Shown here one piece after another: positions 16,228 to 25,476 of a stretch of DNA of 35,647 nt (position 1 is its first letter; each line of letters begins with the position of its first letter). This DNA is from Deltaproteobacteria bacterium (GTDB lineage: Bacteria; Myxococcota; SpSt-1050). The position numbers were made by a program, and so were the translations under genes. The DNA lies in assembly GCA_026416535.1 (NCBI GenBank), contig JAOAFA010000107.1, forward strand, positions 1-35,647, in the 5' to 3' direction. The notes under the pieces are model-generated. The model saw only the letters and a list, made by a program, of their open reading frames with translations, had not been told where the DNA came from and did no database searches.

Positions 16228-16252
16228 AAACACCTTATTTTTAGAGGTGTTT
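16228..16252. repeat. Hairpin with 8-bp stem
   Basis: AAACACCT (16228-16235) and AGGTGTTT (16245-16252) are exact reverse complements around a 9-nt loop. No run of T follows on the plus strand, so it is not a standard terminator for mtnA; a terminator acting some 200 nt after the gene or a regulatory dyad are possible. Confidence 0.45.
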
Positions 16253-16363
16253 AACCGCGGTTGTTGACATGGCTTACAAATTGTATGCTATGGGCACTGC
16301 TCATTGACAATTGGCCATATCGTTCACGCCAACATAAAAGGGTCAACTCGTAATTAAAATAGT

Positions 16364-16391
16364 TTGAAAGAAGATGATAATCTGATAAATT
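16364..16391 (+). promoter_or_regulatory. Candidate promoter for tamB
   Basis: TTGAAA (16364-16369), 16-nt spacer, TAAATT (16386-16391). The -10-like box ends 9 nt before ATG 16401, which would give a leaderless or nearly leaderless tamB message; there is no Shine-Dalgarno. The -10 match is only 4/6. Confidence 0.35.
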
Positions 16392-16400
16392 GTACCTCTG

Positions 16401-19400
16401 ATGAGAAGATGGTGGTTGAGACTTGAAAATATCGCCTTCTTGCCATTTAGGATAGCAATTGTCCTAATTGGTATAGTGATGATAGTCTATTTCTTGCTGT
16501 TTTTATTTCTTAAGTCTCCTGAGGGTATAGAATATGTTAGCAAGAAGATAAGGGATGTCGTTCGCCAAACTACAGGTTTAAACATCAATCTTGAATCAAT
16601 AAGGTTGGATATATTTACTGCCGAACTACGAATAAGTCAATTTGGGTTGAAGGATAGCTCTCAAAAAACAGTTATATGGATTAAAGGGCTCAATGCCTCT
16701 CTTAGCATACCATACCTACTTTTGGGTAAGTTTGTTGTGTCTGAGGTATCAATTGATGGTATAGAATCAGAGTTAGAGATACGAGATGGCAAGATTGTTG
16801 ATTTGGAAGAGTTATTCGGGAAACGGCCAGTAGAAAAAAAAGGTAGAGATGAAACTGGTGAAATACCGGACATAACAATAGAAAAGTTTTTGGTTTCAAA
16901 TTTGGATATATCTCTAAAATATGAGGACCTAGTACAGGGGAGGGTTGAATTACAGGAACTGTCTGGTTCCTATATAGCCAAGTCTGCAGATATAAATTTA
17001 AAAAATTTAAATGCGAAAGTTAGGATTAAGGATGATTTCTATAATGTGAGTATCAGCTCTACTATAAGCTTGTTAGATGATGTGCTATTAATCAGGTCTG
17101 TATCTGTATCAGTTGATAACAAAAAGGTTATTGTTGCTTCCGGAGATATAAAAAATTTATCAACTCCAGAATTTGATATAAATGCTCATATTGATATACC
17201 ACTTTTTTATCTGAAGAATTATCCTGTCAATATGCATAAGGCTGGTGGTGATGTGCTCCTTAACTGTAAACTAAAAGGGAGTCTTACCCGTCCTATTGTA
17301 GATTGTAATATTGTTGGTAGTAATGTAAATATCGAGGAATTTAAGATAGGTCACTTTAGTGGTGATGTTATTTATGACAATGGTGATATTCAAGTGAGGG
17401 ATTTTAAGATAGATAACTATGGGAATAGAGTTTTGGTTAATGCATCTGGAAGTATCAAGGATAAGGTTAGATTTGTTGGTAACGTAAATATCACAAGACT
17501 TGAACTTGCGGAGCTTCTAAGAAATCTAGGTGTAAATTCAATAGTCATGTTGGATATAAAAGGTTCCGTTGATTTTGTCTTTTATATGGATGTTAATGAG
17601 GGGTTCATAATAGAAACAAAGCCTGTTCTTTCGGTTGTTGGTCCTAAGATATTTCCTAATTATTACTTTTTACCGAATAGAGGCGAACCGGTATTCTACT
17701 TGAAGGGTTCAAGTGTCTCCGGAGACGTTATAATAACTGAAAGGGGAGTAGCATTAAAAAGTGTTGATGTAAGTACAGAGAGGTCATTTGTAAAAGTTAG
17801 AAATTCTTTTATTGGATTTCTGGGAGATGGTTATATGGATTTAAAGGCTGAGAGTGAAAATACTGACCTTTCAGATATAACACCTATTGCAGGGCTTGAT
17901 ATAAGGGGTGTGGCAGAGCTTAATGCTCGTATCAAAGGGCCTTTCTCTTCACTGAAAATCTCGGGAGATGTAAATGCGAGGGGATTCTCATTTGAGAATT
18001 TCTACGGAGGGACCGTTAGGGTATCTGTTGAATTTTTCAACAATTTCTTATCTTTCAAAAATATATCAGGTAGAGTCGATGACATGGCTTATAGTGGAGA
18101 GGTTATACTTGATATGAGTGGTTCCCCGGATATAGATGCAACAGCTGAGATAAAGGAGACCAAAGCTAAGAATATTGTCACACTTTTGCCCAAATCTTTT
18201 AAGGTTGTAGAGGTGGGAGATGGGATTGTTAGCATCAAGGCGAGACTCAAAGGACCGATAAATAGTTTAAGCGGGGATGTTGAGACAATAATGACTGATC
18301 TTTTGTTGTGGGATGAAAAGATAGATAGGCTTGAATGCGTTATGAGCCTTGAGCAAGGCGATTTAGCACTTAGAAAACTTCTAGTAAATCTTTATGAAGG
18401 GAACATTGAGGCGAATGCCAAATTATCAAAAGATAAAGATTTGATGTTTGAGGTAAAGATTAATGGGATAAAGACGGGCGAAAGTAGATTCATCAGAGGA
18501 CTTCCTGTAAAACTGTCAGGTGTTTTCAATGGAGCCATTCTTGGGACTGGGAGTCTGAGTAGTCCTATTATAAACTTTACCGGGACCGTAGAGAATTTTG
18601 GTGTCCTTTCAACCAGGTTAGGGATGCTAAGTGCCGAGGGTTCGTTAAAGGGTAGAGATTTTGTATTGTCTGCAGTGTTGGAAGACAAAAGAATTACCTT
18701 CTTGATGAAGAATGACCATGAGCAGTGGCAGAGATATTTTATTAAGGCAAGTATAAGGGATATGGATATCCTAAGATTTTTTGTAGAAGATGTAAATATC
18801 TCTACTGTAGAGGATGTTGAGATAGACCTAATGGGTGATCTGAGAAAGGGTAGTATAGAAGGGAGTATTGTAGTTAAAAATTTGCTGGCTAATGTATATG
18901 ATATGAAATTTGAATTAAAATCTCCTGTAAGGCTTACACTTTTGGATGGCCTAATAGAGTACAGTGAAATTGGTTTTAAGGGAGAAGATATAGAGGTGAA
19001 TATAAATTCTGCCCAATTTAATCCAGACTCTCTTAATGTAAGTGGCTATGGAGTTATTCCTCTTAAGATGCTAAAAGAACTCACTAAGAATTCTGTAAAT
19101 GCTACTGGTACAATGTCCCTTGATTTTCTTGTTCAAGGTAATATCCAGAAGCCAGAAGTGAATGTGAACGGCTATGTTCCAAGTTCAATCGTAAGACTTT
19201 CATTTTTTCCACATCCTTTTGAAAATACCTCTCTAAGGTTTTTCATGCAAAAGGATGTAGTAGTTATAAATGAACTCAAAGGCAGATTGGCTGGGGGTAC
19301 CTTCTCTGGAGTTGGGGAGATAAAGCTGGAGTCTTTTGTGCCCAAAAATTTTGATTTAAAGGTCGATGTCTCAAAGGCATTCTTATCTTTCCCAAAGGAA

Positions 19401-20339
19401 TTACCATCAGTAGTAAGTGGCTATATAACCATTGGAGGGGACACCAAAAAGCTTTTAATTGGTGGGGAGATAGATGTTGAGAGGGCGATATATAGCAAGA
19501 ATGTAGATTTTAATATGCTACTTTTGGAATTAACTAAAAAAAGACCCAAGTATACAACATATTCTAAGGAAAACGAATTTGTTTTCTTTGATATAGGGAT
19601 TAAGGCTCCTGGTGGTATAGTTGTAAAGAATAATCTCGTAGTAGATTCAGAGTTTAAGGCTAATCTGAGATTGACCGGTTCAAATGAAAGAATAGGTCTT
19701 CTGGGCACGGTAAATGCACTTAGAGGCAAGATGATGCTTTCAGGGAATGAATACATTCTTAAGAGAGGAATTGTCCAATTTACAGAAAGATACAAGATAG
19801 CCTATAATTTAGATTTTGTTCTCTCAACAGTTTGTCATGATACCAATTTAGGTATTGATCACAATATAGATATGTCTATTACTGGCGGAGATGAAAATAT
19901 AAGGGTTCAATATAAAGACAATACTACCCCCCCTTTATCTGAAACGGATATTGTTACGTGTCTTGCATTAGGAACAACATTGCAAAAGGTTAGTTCACAA
20001 GAAAGGGGGCAGGATGAATCGTTTGGTATCATATCAAGTGTTGTAGGGGTTGATCAGAAGCTTAAAGACATTATACCTATTCCAATGGAGACGTTTAGGA
20101 TATCTTCTAAGTATTCAGAGACATTGAGAATGAATGTACCTCAGGTTCAGGTCTCGTGGAAATTAATGCAGAATCTGAGATTAAACTATGCGTCGTCTCT
20201 TGTCTATTCGCAAGATCAAAAGATAGAGCTCGACTATAAACTTGATAGAAAGACATCTCTGAGGACACAGTGGAATTCCCATGCTCAAGTGCCTGTAGGC
20301 AATTTGGGTGTAGATATCAAGTGGAGTTGGGAGTTCTGA
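16401..20339 (+). CDS. tamB: TamB-like translocation and assembly module protein (DUF490)
   Basis: 1312 residues. A single N-terminal transmembrane helix (about 15-38, FRIAIVLIGIVMIVYFLLFLFL) is followed by about 1250 residues of repetitive beta-strand sequence of the AsmA/TamB (bridge-like) type and a C-terminal DUF490/TamB domain (about the last 300), including LLGTVNALRGKMMLSGNEY, and PPLSETDIVTCLALGT, and a final aromatic-ended strand (VDIKWSWEF). Such proteins span the periplasm as a hydrophobic groove and move phospholipids or help assemble outer-membrane proteins. The Omp85 partner follows after 1 nt, as expected for a TamA/TamB pair. No ribosome-binding site is visible before ATG 16401. 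Length is in the family range. Confidence 0.9.
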   Translation: MRRWWLRLENIAFLPFRIAIVLIGIVMIVYFLLFLFLKSPEGIEYVSKKIRDVVRQTTGLNINLESIRLDIFTAELRISQFGLKDSSQKTVIWIKGLNASLSIPYLLLGKFVVSEVSIDGIESELEIRDGKIVDLEELFGKRPVEKKGRDETGEIPDITIEKFLVSNLDISLKYEDLVQGRVELQELSGSYIAKSADINLKNLNAKVRIKDDFYNVSISSTISLLDDVLLIRSVSVSVDNKKVIVASGDIKNLSTPEFDINAHIDIPLFYLKNYPVNMHKAGGDVLLNCKLKGSLTRPIVDCNIVGSNVNIEEFKIGHFSGDVIYDNGDIQVRDFKIDNYGNRVLVNASGSIKDKVRFVGNVNITRLELAELLRNLGVNSIVMLDIKGSVDFVFYMDVNEGFIIETKPVLSVVGPKIFPNYYFLPNRGEPVFYLKGSSVSGDVIITERGVALKSVDVSTERSFVKVRNSFIGFLGDGYMDLKAESENTDLSDITPIAGLDIRGVAELNARIKGPFSSLKISGDVNARGFSFENFYGGTVRVSVEFFNNFLSFKNISGRVDDMAYSGEVILDMSGSPDIDATAEIKETKAKNIVTLLPKSFKVVEVGDGIVSIKARLKGPINSLSGDVETIMTDLLLWDEKIDRLECVMSLEQGDLALRKLLVNLYEGNIEANAKLSKDKDLMFEVKINGIKTGESRFIRGLPVKLSGVFNGAILGTGSLSSPIINFTGTVENFGVLSTRLGMLSAEGSLKGRDFVLSAVLEDKRITFLMKNDHEQWQRYFIKASIRDMDILRFFVEDVNISTVEDVEIDLMGDLRKGSIEGSIVVKNLLANVYDMKFELKSPVRLTLLDGLIEYSEIGFKGEDIEVNINSAQFNPDSLNVSGYGVIPLKMLKELTKNSVNATGTMSLDFLVQGNIQKPEVNVNGYVPSSIVRLSFFPHPFENTSLRFFMQKDVVVINELKGRLAGGTFSGVGEIKLESFVPKNFDLKVDVSKAFLSFPKELPSVVSGYITIGGDTKKLLIGGEIDVERAIYSKNVDFNMLLLELTKKRPKYTTYSKENEFVFFDIGIKAPGGIVVKNNLVVDSEFKANLRLTGSNERIGLLGTVNALRGKMMLSGNEYILKRGIVQFTERYKIAYNLDFVLSTVCHDTNLGIDHNIDMSITGGDENIRVQYKDNTTPPLSETDIVTCLALGTTLQKVSSQERGQDESFGIISSVVGVDQKLKDIIPIPMETFRISSKYSETLRMNVPQVQVSWKLMQNLRLNYASSLVYSQDQKIELDYKLDRKTSLRTQWNSHAQVPVGNLGVDIKWSWEF

Positions 20340-20340
20340 T

Positions 20341-23325
20341 ATGACAAGGGCTTTATTGGCAATTATAAGTATGGTTATTTTTGCATCATCTTTGTTTGCC
20401 CAAAATTCTCTTAAAGATCTTATGGGAAGAAAGGTAATCTCCCTTGATATAAAAGGGGTATCTTTTGAAATGCAATCTGATATATTAAAGCTTATTCCTT
20501 TAAAGAAAGGCGATAGACTAAACGCTGAGGCTATTAAGAGGTCTATCAAATTAATATACAAAGTTTACGACATTGACAACATTGAGGTGTATGCATCTCA
20601 TAATGGAGATGGTGTAGATATTACCTTTGATATCGTGCCGTCAGTTTTCATAAAGGATGTCCAGGTATTTGGTAATGAAGCCATATCATCCCTTGATATA
20701 ATAAAGGCGATGGATTTTAATAAGATGAGTATTTTTTCCAAGGCTCAGGAGACAAATTACATTGAAAAGATTTATCAATACCTCTATTCAAGGGGGTTTA
20801 GAAAGGCTGTCGTCAAGACATATACAGAGAAGACTGAGATACCGAATATACTGAATTTATTTGTGATAATTGAGGAAAACGAGAGAGCCTCCATAGGGAA
20901 TGTAGAAATAGTCGTAAATGATGTGAGATTGAAGTCACTAATATCAAATATGCTTTCTTTAAAAGAGGGTTATCCACTAGACATAGTAGAGATCAATAAT
21001 AGAAGAGAGCGTTTGATAAAGTATTTTAAGAGGCGAGGAAGGATCTTTGTGAAAGTGTCTGAACCAGTTGTGAAGTATAATTTACAAAGAAATACTGGCG
21101 ATGTTACTATAAAGATTGAGAACGAAAGACCTGTTAGAGTCTTAGTCAAAGGCAATAAAACGATGCCGCTTAAGACAATAAAAGAAAAATTAATGAGTAT
21201 TATCGAGTCTCAAGAGAAGGTTGATGTGGATATTATAAAGTATGAGTTATACGAACTCTATAGGTCTTATGGATATTACTTTGCTGGGGTAAATGTTGTA
21301 GTCGAGAGGAAGATAAACTATGACCGTCTTGTGATTGAGATTAATGAGAAAAATGCTGTGTTAATAAAAGGGTTTGAGTTTGAAGGCAATAAGAGTTATA
21401 GTCATAAAGTGCTTAGTGATGTGATTAGGACTCATATTGAGGAGCTCTTTCCTCAAGAATCAATATTTGAGCAGATAAAATATCAGGAGATAGAATATGG
21501 ACTTTTATCATCTGAAATTGGTGATAAGATAAAGTATCAACGAAGGATATCTGTGGAAAAAGACAAGTCGAGGCTACTTACCGCGGAGTATTTGCATACC
21601 CACTCTGCGCTCGAAAATTTTTATAAGTCGAATGGCTTCTTGAATGTTGAGGTGGGTGAGCCTCAGGCTGTTTTTAACGAAGAGAAAGATAAAGTGGTAT
21701 TAAAGTACAAAATAAATGAGGGGGTCCAAACAATAATAAGGAAGATAAGTTTTGAGAACAATAAATCCCTGTCATCTTTTATCCTGTCTATGAACGCTAG
21801 AGGTTTGAAGAACAAACCTATTAACTACTTTGAGCTTGAAAATGCGGCATTAGGTATAAGGAGGATGTATGAAAACGAGGGATTCTTCTTTGTGAATGTA
21901 GATTATGTAGTTGACTTTTCAGATGATAAAAAAAATGCCAATGTTAGATTTATTATAGAGGAGAATCCCAAGGTCTTCGTGAAAAGGATAATACCTCAGG
22001 GTAATTACATAACGAATGATTCTGTGATACTGTCGAATGTTTTTGTCAAGGAAAGGGGTATATTAAGGCAGAATGATTTGGTCTCTTCTCAGGCAAGGCT
22101 ACTCAGACTATCTGTCTTTCAGGATGCTAGTCTAAGTGTGTTAGAGCCGGAGTATATTTTACATGAGAAGGATGTACTTGTTCGGGTGAGGGAAAATGAG
22201 CCGAGATATATAGAATATTCTGTAGGATTATCGACGGAAGAAGGGCTAAGGACTACTTTTATGTTTAATCATCTCAATCTTTTTAGGAGTGCAATAGAGT
22301 TTAATTCGAGACTGACTTTAAGTTATCAAGTGTTCATGTATGTTCCTGGTTATTATGACGAGAGTGTGGCAGCTGCCTATAAAGAGCTTGTCCTTACAGA
22401 TGCTATATCCAGATATATCAATCTGGGTCTTAATTATCCAAAAATATATGGTATCCCTTTGATGGCATCTACAAGACTTGATGTCATCAATGAACGCGTA
22501 AATCAAAGAGCATACTATATGGACAGGTCCGCCATCAGCCCCTCATTTGAGGTACAAGCACTTAAATATCTAACTTTGTATTTGCAACTCTCTCTTGATT
22601 ATAAGTATCTTAAAAGGACCCCTGCAGTAATTCCAGATTCTGCTCTTTCTTATTCGGAATTGCAGGCGTTGAGAACACCTCTTGGGTCTAATATATTGGG
22701 TTCAATAAAACCCACTATTACTTATGATAAGAGAGATGATAAATTTAACCCTCATAGAGGTTACTATCTCACATTTGTAAGCGAGTATGTGCAAAATCTT
22801 GGCTCAAAGCCGGTTTCAATTGTCAAGTTGAATTCGATTAACAATATCTATATTCCAACAAGTAGGAGGAATACACTCGCCTTTCAAATCGCAGGCGGTA
22901 ACATATTCTCTTTGACCGCTGATTCTCAAACACCGTCTGACCTATTTTTTTATTTGGGAGGTCGTTCCACACTGAGAGGGGTTGCAGAAGGGGCTCTCTG
23001 GCCAGCAGACATAAGTGATGATTCAAAGGTTGAAGGAGGGGAGGTAAAGTTGTCTCCGGGTGGGAATTCTTATCTCCTTTATAAAATAGAGTTTCGATTT
23101 CCATTGACAAAGGGCTTTGATGGTGGATTATTCTTGGACATGGGCAATTTATGGGTTAATACAGATAACTTTTCACTAATGCACCTGAGGGCAACAACAG
23201 GTTTTGGTCTTAGATATAGAACGCCTGTGGGACCGATAGCGCTTGATATCGGATTTAATCTAATGCCCGATGAGGCAGTTTCAGAGCCGGTTATGGCATG
23301 GCACTTTTCAGTGGGTTTGTTCTGA
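20341..23325 (+). CDS. Omp85-family outer-membrane assembly protein (TamA/BamA-like) with seven POTRA-like repeats
   Basis: 994 residues. Signal peptide 1-20 (LLAIISMVIFASSLFA, cut before Q21). I count seven POTRA-like repeats: about 31-101, 102-181, 182-262, 263-337, 338-460 (carrying an extra 40-45 residues), 461-542 and 543-620; most show the VxFxGN...L...G...YxxxGY/F pattern (VFGNEAIS, VKGNKTM, FEGNKSYS, FENNKSL). The beta-barrel (about 621-994) has GGRSTLRGVAEG, equivalent to the L6 (V/L)RG(F/Y) lid motif, and ends in phenylalanine, the usual barrel-targeting residue. GGGAG 7 nt before ATG 20341, 1 nt after tamB. It is placed as TamA by position; TamA normally has three POTRAs and BamA five, so this is an expanded form. 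Confidence 0.88.
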   Translation: MTRALLAIISMVIFASSLFAQNSLKDLMGRKVISLDIKGVSFEMQSDILKLIPLKKGDRLNAEAIKRSIKLIYKVYDIDNIEVYASHNGDGVDITFDIVPSVFIKDVQVFGNEAISSLDIIKAMDFNKMSIFSKAQETNYIEKIYQYLYSRGFRKAVVKTYTEKTEIPNILNLFVIIEENERASIGNVEIVVNDVRLKSLISNMLSLKEGYPLDIVEINNRRERLIKYFKRRGRIFVKVSEPVVKYNLQRNTGDVTIKIENERPVRVLVKGNKTMPLKTIKEKLMSIIESQEKVDVDIIKYELYELYRSYGYYFAGVNVVVERKINYDRLVIEINEKNAVLIKGFEFEGNKSYSHKVLSDVIRTHIEELFPQESIFEQIKYQEIEYGLLSSEIGDKIKYQRRISVEKDKSRLLTAEYLHTHSALENFYKSNGFLNVEVGEPQAVFNEEKDKVVLKYKINEGVQTIIRKISFENNKSLSSFILSMNARGLKNKPINYFELENAALGIRRMYENEGFFFVNVDYVVDFSDDKKNANVRFIIEENPKVFVKRIIPQGNYITNDSVILSNVFVKERGILRQNDLVSSQARLLRLSVFQDASLSVLEPEYILHEKDVLVRVRENEPRYIEYSVGLSTEEGLRTTFMFNHLNLFRSAIEFNSRLTLSYQVFMYVPGYYDESVAAAYKELVLTDAISRYINLGLNYPKIYGIPLMASTRLDVINERVNQRAYYMDRSAISPSFEVQALKYLTLYLQLSLDYKYLKRTPAVIPDSALSYSELQALRTPLGSNILGSIKPTITYDKRDDKFNPHRGYYLTFVSEYVQNLGSKPVSIVKLNSINNIYIPTSRRNTLAFQIAGGNIFSLTADSQTPSDLFFYLGGRSTLRGVAEGALWPADISDDSKVEGGEVKLSPGGNSYLLYKIEFRFPLTKGFDGGLFLDMGNLWVNTDNFSLMHLRATTGFGLRYRTPVGPIALDIGFNLMPDEAVSEPVMAWHFSVGLF

Positions 23326-24041
23326 TGAGAAGAAGGATATTTGGTTTTTTTATTGTGCTTTCCTTGATAAGTACATTCACAGTAATAACAATATTCGCTG
23401 TATCCAAAGAAAGGGAGAGATCGATGGTGAAGGATGGTCAGATAAAGTTACCTCAATACAACACAACAGGAAAGATTTCTATTGAAGAGACATTAAAAAA
23501 GAGGCGCTCAGTCAGGAAATTTACTGATGCATCAATCTCAATAGAAGAGATATCTCAACTCCTGTGGGCTGCTTACGGACTTACTACATCTGATGGTAGA
23601 AAAACAACGCCGTCTGCGGGTGCTACTTATCCTCTTGAGATTTATATCGCTGTGAGAAAAGCTGATAAATTGAAGCCGGGACTCTACAGATATCTGCCGG
23701 AATCACACTCACTAAAATTGATTAAAGAAGGTGATATACTCAGTCAGGTTTCTGATACAACATATCAACCTGAGATGTGCAAAGATGCGCCTATTCATAT
23801 TATTATAACCGCTGTAATTGAGAGGACTACATCCGTCTATGGTCAACGTGGCATCAGGTATATTCATATGGAGGCAGGACACAGTGCCCAGAATATATCG
23901 CTTCAGGGAGTTGCCCTAAATATAGGCTCTGTTCTGGTTGGAGCATTTGATGATGAAAAACTATTAAGAGTCCTTGAGCTTGGGAAAGGTGAAATCCCTC
24001 TTTATATAATCCCAATGGGGAAGACAGAAAAATATAAGTAG
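23325..24041 (+). CDS. SagB/ThcOx-type nitroreductase-family protein, membrane-anchored
   Basis: 238 residues from ATG 23325, which shares one base with the stop of the Omp85 gene. An N-terminal hydrophobic segment (about 4-24, FGFFIVLSLISTFTVITIFA) suggests a membrane anchor or uncleaved signal. The rest is an FMN-dependent nitroreductase fold of the SagB-type dehydrogenase group: ETLKKRRSVRKFTDASISIEE, LLWAAYGLT, TTPSAGATYPLEIYIAV, and IHMEAGHSAQNISLQGVALNIGSVLVGAF are typical. Substrate unknown; stand-alone members are not necessarily involved in peptide heterocycle oxidation, and no cyclodehydratase gene is present here. Extracytoplasmic location is inferred from the N-terminus only. Last gene of the tamB unit; no clear terminator. 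Confidence 0.85.
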   Translation: MRRRIFGFFIVLSLISTFTVITIFAVSKERERSMVKDGQIKLPQYNTTGKISIEETLKKRRSVRKFTDASISIEEISQLLWAAYGLTTSDGRKTTPSAGATYPLEIYIAVRKADKLKPGLYRYLPESHSLKLIKEGDILSQVSDTTYQPEMCKDAPIHIIITAVIERTTSVYGQRGIRYIHMEAGHSAQNISLQGVALNIGSVLVGAFDDEKLLRVLELGKGEIPLYIIPMGKTEKYK

Positions 24042-24492
24042 ATAATTTTAGGTAAATTCAAATATTGAATCATATTAAAAATATCAGGGACTCCTCCAAA
24101 AGATATTCTGACATTTTTACTCTTCAGTTTCTCCTCTATTGTAAATCTTATGTGTTGATAAAGGAAGTGAGAGGTTGTAGTCTTTTGTGTTAAATAAAAT
24201 ACTAAGAAAATCTCCGAGATTAAATGCATCGGGCTGGTCTCTGTAAAGAAGAGCTAGATGTCTTCACCTAGTCCAGACCTATTTTTGCAATAAATCTCTT
24301 GTTTTGTATAAACCGAGACAATAAAAAGCACGGCGTAACCTTTCTTTTGTTGTGAGATTTAAATTATTCTGCCTTTTTTAAAGCCAAATATATGCTTGAA
24401 AAAATCCTCTATATGTTTTGTAGTTGGAAAACCAAGGTCAAATTCTGAACCTGCCCCCAGATAATAAAATTTTTAATCTCTCTTGATGACAT
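24042..24492 (-). pseudogene. Decayed gene with SIR2-like NAD-binding start
   Basis: Reading the minus strand from ATG 24492, the frame begins MSSREIKN; after a one-base slip in a T run (24466-24474) another frame gives FYYLGAGSEFDLGFPTTKHI, then EDFFKHIFGFKKGRI and a stop at 24361-24359. Further coding-like pieces appear in other frames (LTTKERLRRAFYCLGLYKTR; DQPDAFNLGDFLSILF; FTIEEKLKSKNVRISFGG). GAGxxxDxGxPT is the nucleotide-binding start of SIR2-like and related proteins. Boundaries are approximate. I read this as a degraded gene with several frameshifts; the SIR2 link rests on one motif. Confidence 0.35.
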
Positions 24493-24501
24493 AATTTGGT
24501 A

Positions 24502-24798
24502 TCAGTACCCTTTATTTTCTTCCAGAAGTGTGACTGAAAATATATTAGGGGTCTCATCTTTTATGGAGTTCTCGTTTTCTTTAAAATTATTAGCTTCATG
24601 TTCAATCTTAGTCAGTAATTTGTTGAGCATGGCTTCTTTAAGTATTTTGAAAAAAGAGTTTTTATTAGCCTTAAGGCAGGTAATTTCGGATGTCCTAGAT
24701 ACTTCATATTTATACTCTTTGCTACTTTTATAAAACTCTAGGTAACATTCTTTGTGGTCAGAAGCGTCATACTTGATTTTATTTTCATTGCGCTCATT
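24502..24798 (-). pseudogene. Truncated reading frame, unknown protein (lacks a start)
   Basis: An open minus-strand frame of 98 codons (stop TGA 24504-24502) with protein-like composition: KYDASDHKECYLEFYKSSKE, then YKYEVSRTSEITCLKANKN, FFKILKEAMLNKLLTKIEHE and IKDETPNIFSVTLLEENKGY. No ATG, GTG or TTG is available near its beginning, and it abuts the stop of the upstream gene at 24796, so it looks like the 3' remnant of a gene cut at its 5' end. The decayed SIR2-like start follows 9 nt after its stop, as if the two once formed an operon. Family not recognised. Confidence 0.35.
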
Positions 24799-25441
24799 TT
24801 ATTTTATTGTCGTCCTGAATCATCAGTCTTATTGGTTCTTCGGTGATTTCAGTTGAGGCGTTACGACCCATGTTTAGTAAGTCGATTTTGGATTGTTTTG
24901 ATTCAATTTTAACAATGCCGAAGAAAGGTATCTCCTCGGAAAATATTATGGTTGGTTTAGTCTCTCCTTCTCCTTTGGCAATATACGCATCTATTTTCTT
25001 CTTTCCCAATTTGTATTGAATCTTTTCTCCTATTTCATCAAAACACGGAAAAGACTTTAATGTATCATCGACTTTGTCAGAATGATCTACTGGAACCTCT
25101 ATTGCAGGTGAATATTCTGGTCTGTTTTTGTTTACAACCTTTACGATCTGTCTTATGACTCTATCTGGTTTTATTGGATCACCTACAATGAGTCTCTTGA
25201 TTATATAATCAAGTTCTCTGGTTCTTACCAGGAGTTCAAACCAAATAGCTTTTTCATCACCTTCCTTCTCTTCACCGACTATTGCGAGTTTTAGCTCCAT
25301 TTTTTCTTTACCGGAATATATTGAGTAGGTTACCCAATCTCCGTTTTCAGCCTTTCTACCGCGATTGCACTCAGAATAAAGATTAGGCGATTCAAGGTAA
25401 GTTAATAAGAAAATAAAAAAGATTAAGTATTTGGAATCCAT
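24794..25441 (-). CDS. Exported protein of unknown function
   Basis: 215 residues from ATG 25441, chosen because the following 5-22 region (KYLIFFIFLLTYLESPNLYS) is a good signal peptide; a longer frame back to 25564 has an unlikely N-terminus. The mature part begins ECNRGRKAENGDWVTYSIYSG and contains mixed beta-strand-like segments (ELKLAIVGEE, AIWFELLVRT, DYIIKRLIVGD) and IIFSEEIPFFGIVKIES near the end. The GDWVxYxIxxG...KLAIVGEE pattern resembles periplasmic beta-rich proteins built to report an outer-membrane or lipid-binding shape, but I do not recognise the family. It has no Shine-Dalgarno and a promoter whose -10 ends 6 nt before the ATG. No intact neighbour on its strand. Confidence 0.6.
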   Translation of the reverse strand: MDSKYLIFFIFLLTYLESPNLYSECNRGRKAENGDWVTYSIYSGKEKMELKLAIVGEEKEGDEKAIWFELLVRTRELDYIIKRLIVGDPIKPDRVIRQIVKVVNKNRPEYSPAIEVPVDHSDKVDDTLKSFPCFDEIGEKIQYKLGKKKIDAYIAKGEGETKPTIIFSEEIPFFGIVKIESKQSKIDLLNMGRNASTEITEEPIRLMIQDDNKIK

Positions 25442-25447
25442 AAAATT

Positions 25448-25476
25448 ATGATAATGATTAATCTCTGTTTTGTAAA
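25448..25476 (-). promoter_or_regulatory. Promoter for the exported unknown protein; leaderless geometry
   Basis: On the minus strand TTTACA (25476-25471), 17-nt spacer, TATCAT (25453-25448), both 5/6 matches. Only 6 nt separate the -10 box from ATG 25441, so transcription should begin at or within a base or two of the start codon. Confidence 0.5.

Larger units (their letters stand above)
16028..16400. other. Intergenic region between mtnA and tamB
   Basis: 373 nt without a convincing gene. It holds a perfect 18-bp palindrome (16187-16204), an 8-bp-stem hairpin (16228-16252), two TTGACA hexamers (16264-16269 and 16304-16309) with only weak -10 partners, and a promoter-like pair directly before tamB (16364-16391). 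No tRNA or riboswitch pattern was seen. Confidence 0.6.

Noticed and set aside
16264-16309. Two TTGACA hexamers upstream of tamB
   Set aside because: Neither has a convincing -10 at 16-18 nt.
20181-20561. Minus-strand frame of 126 codons across the tamB/tamA junction
   Set aside because: Opposite to two well-supported genes; composition not protein-like.
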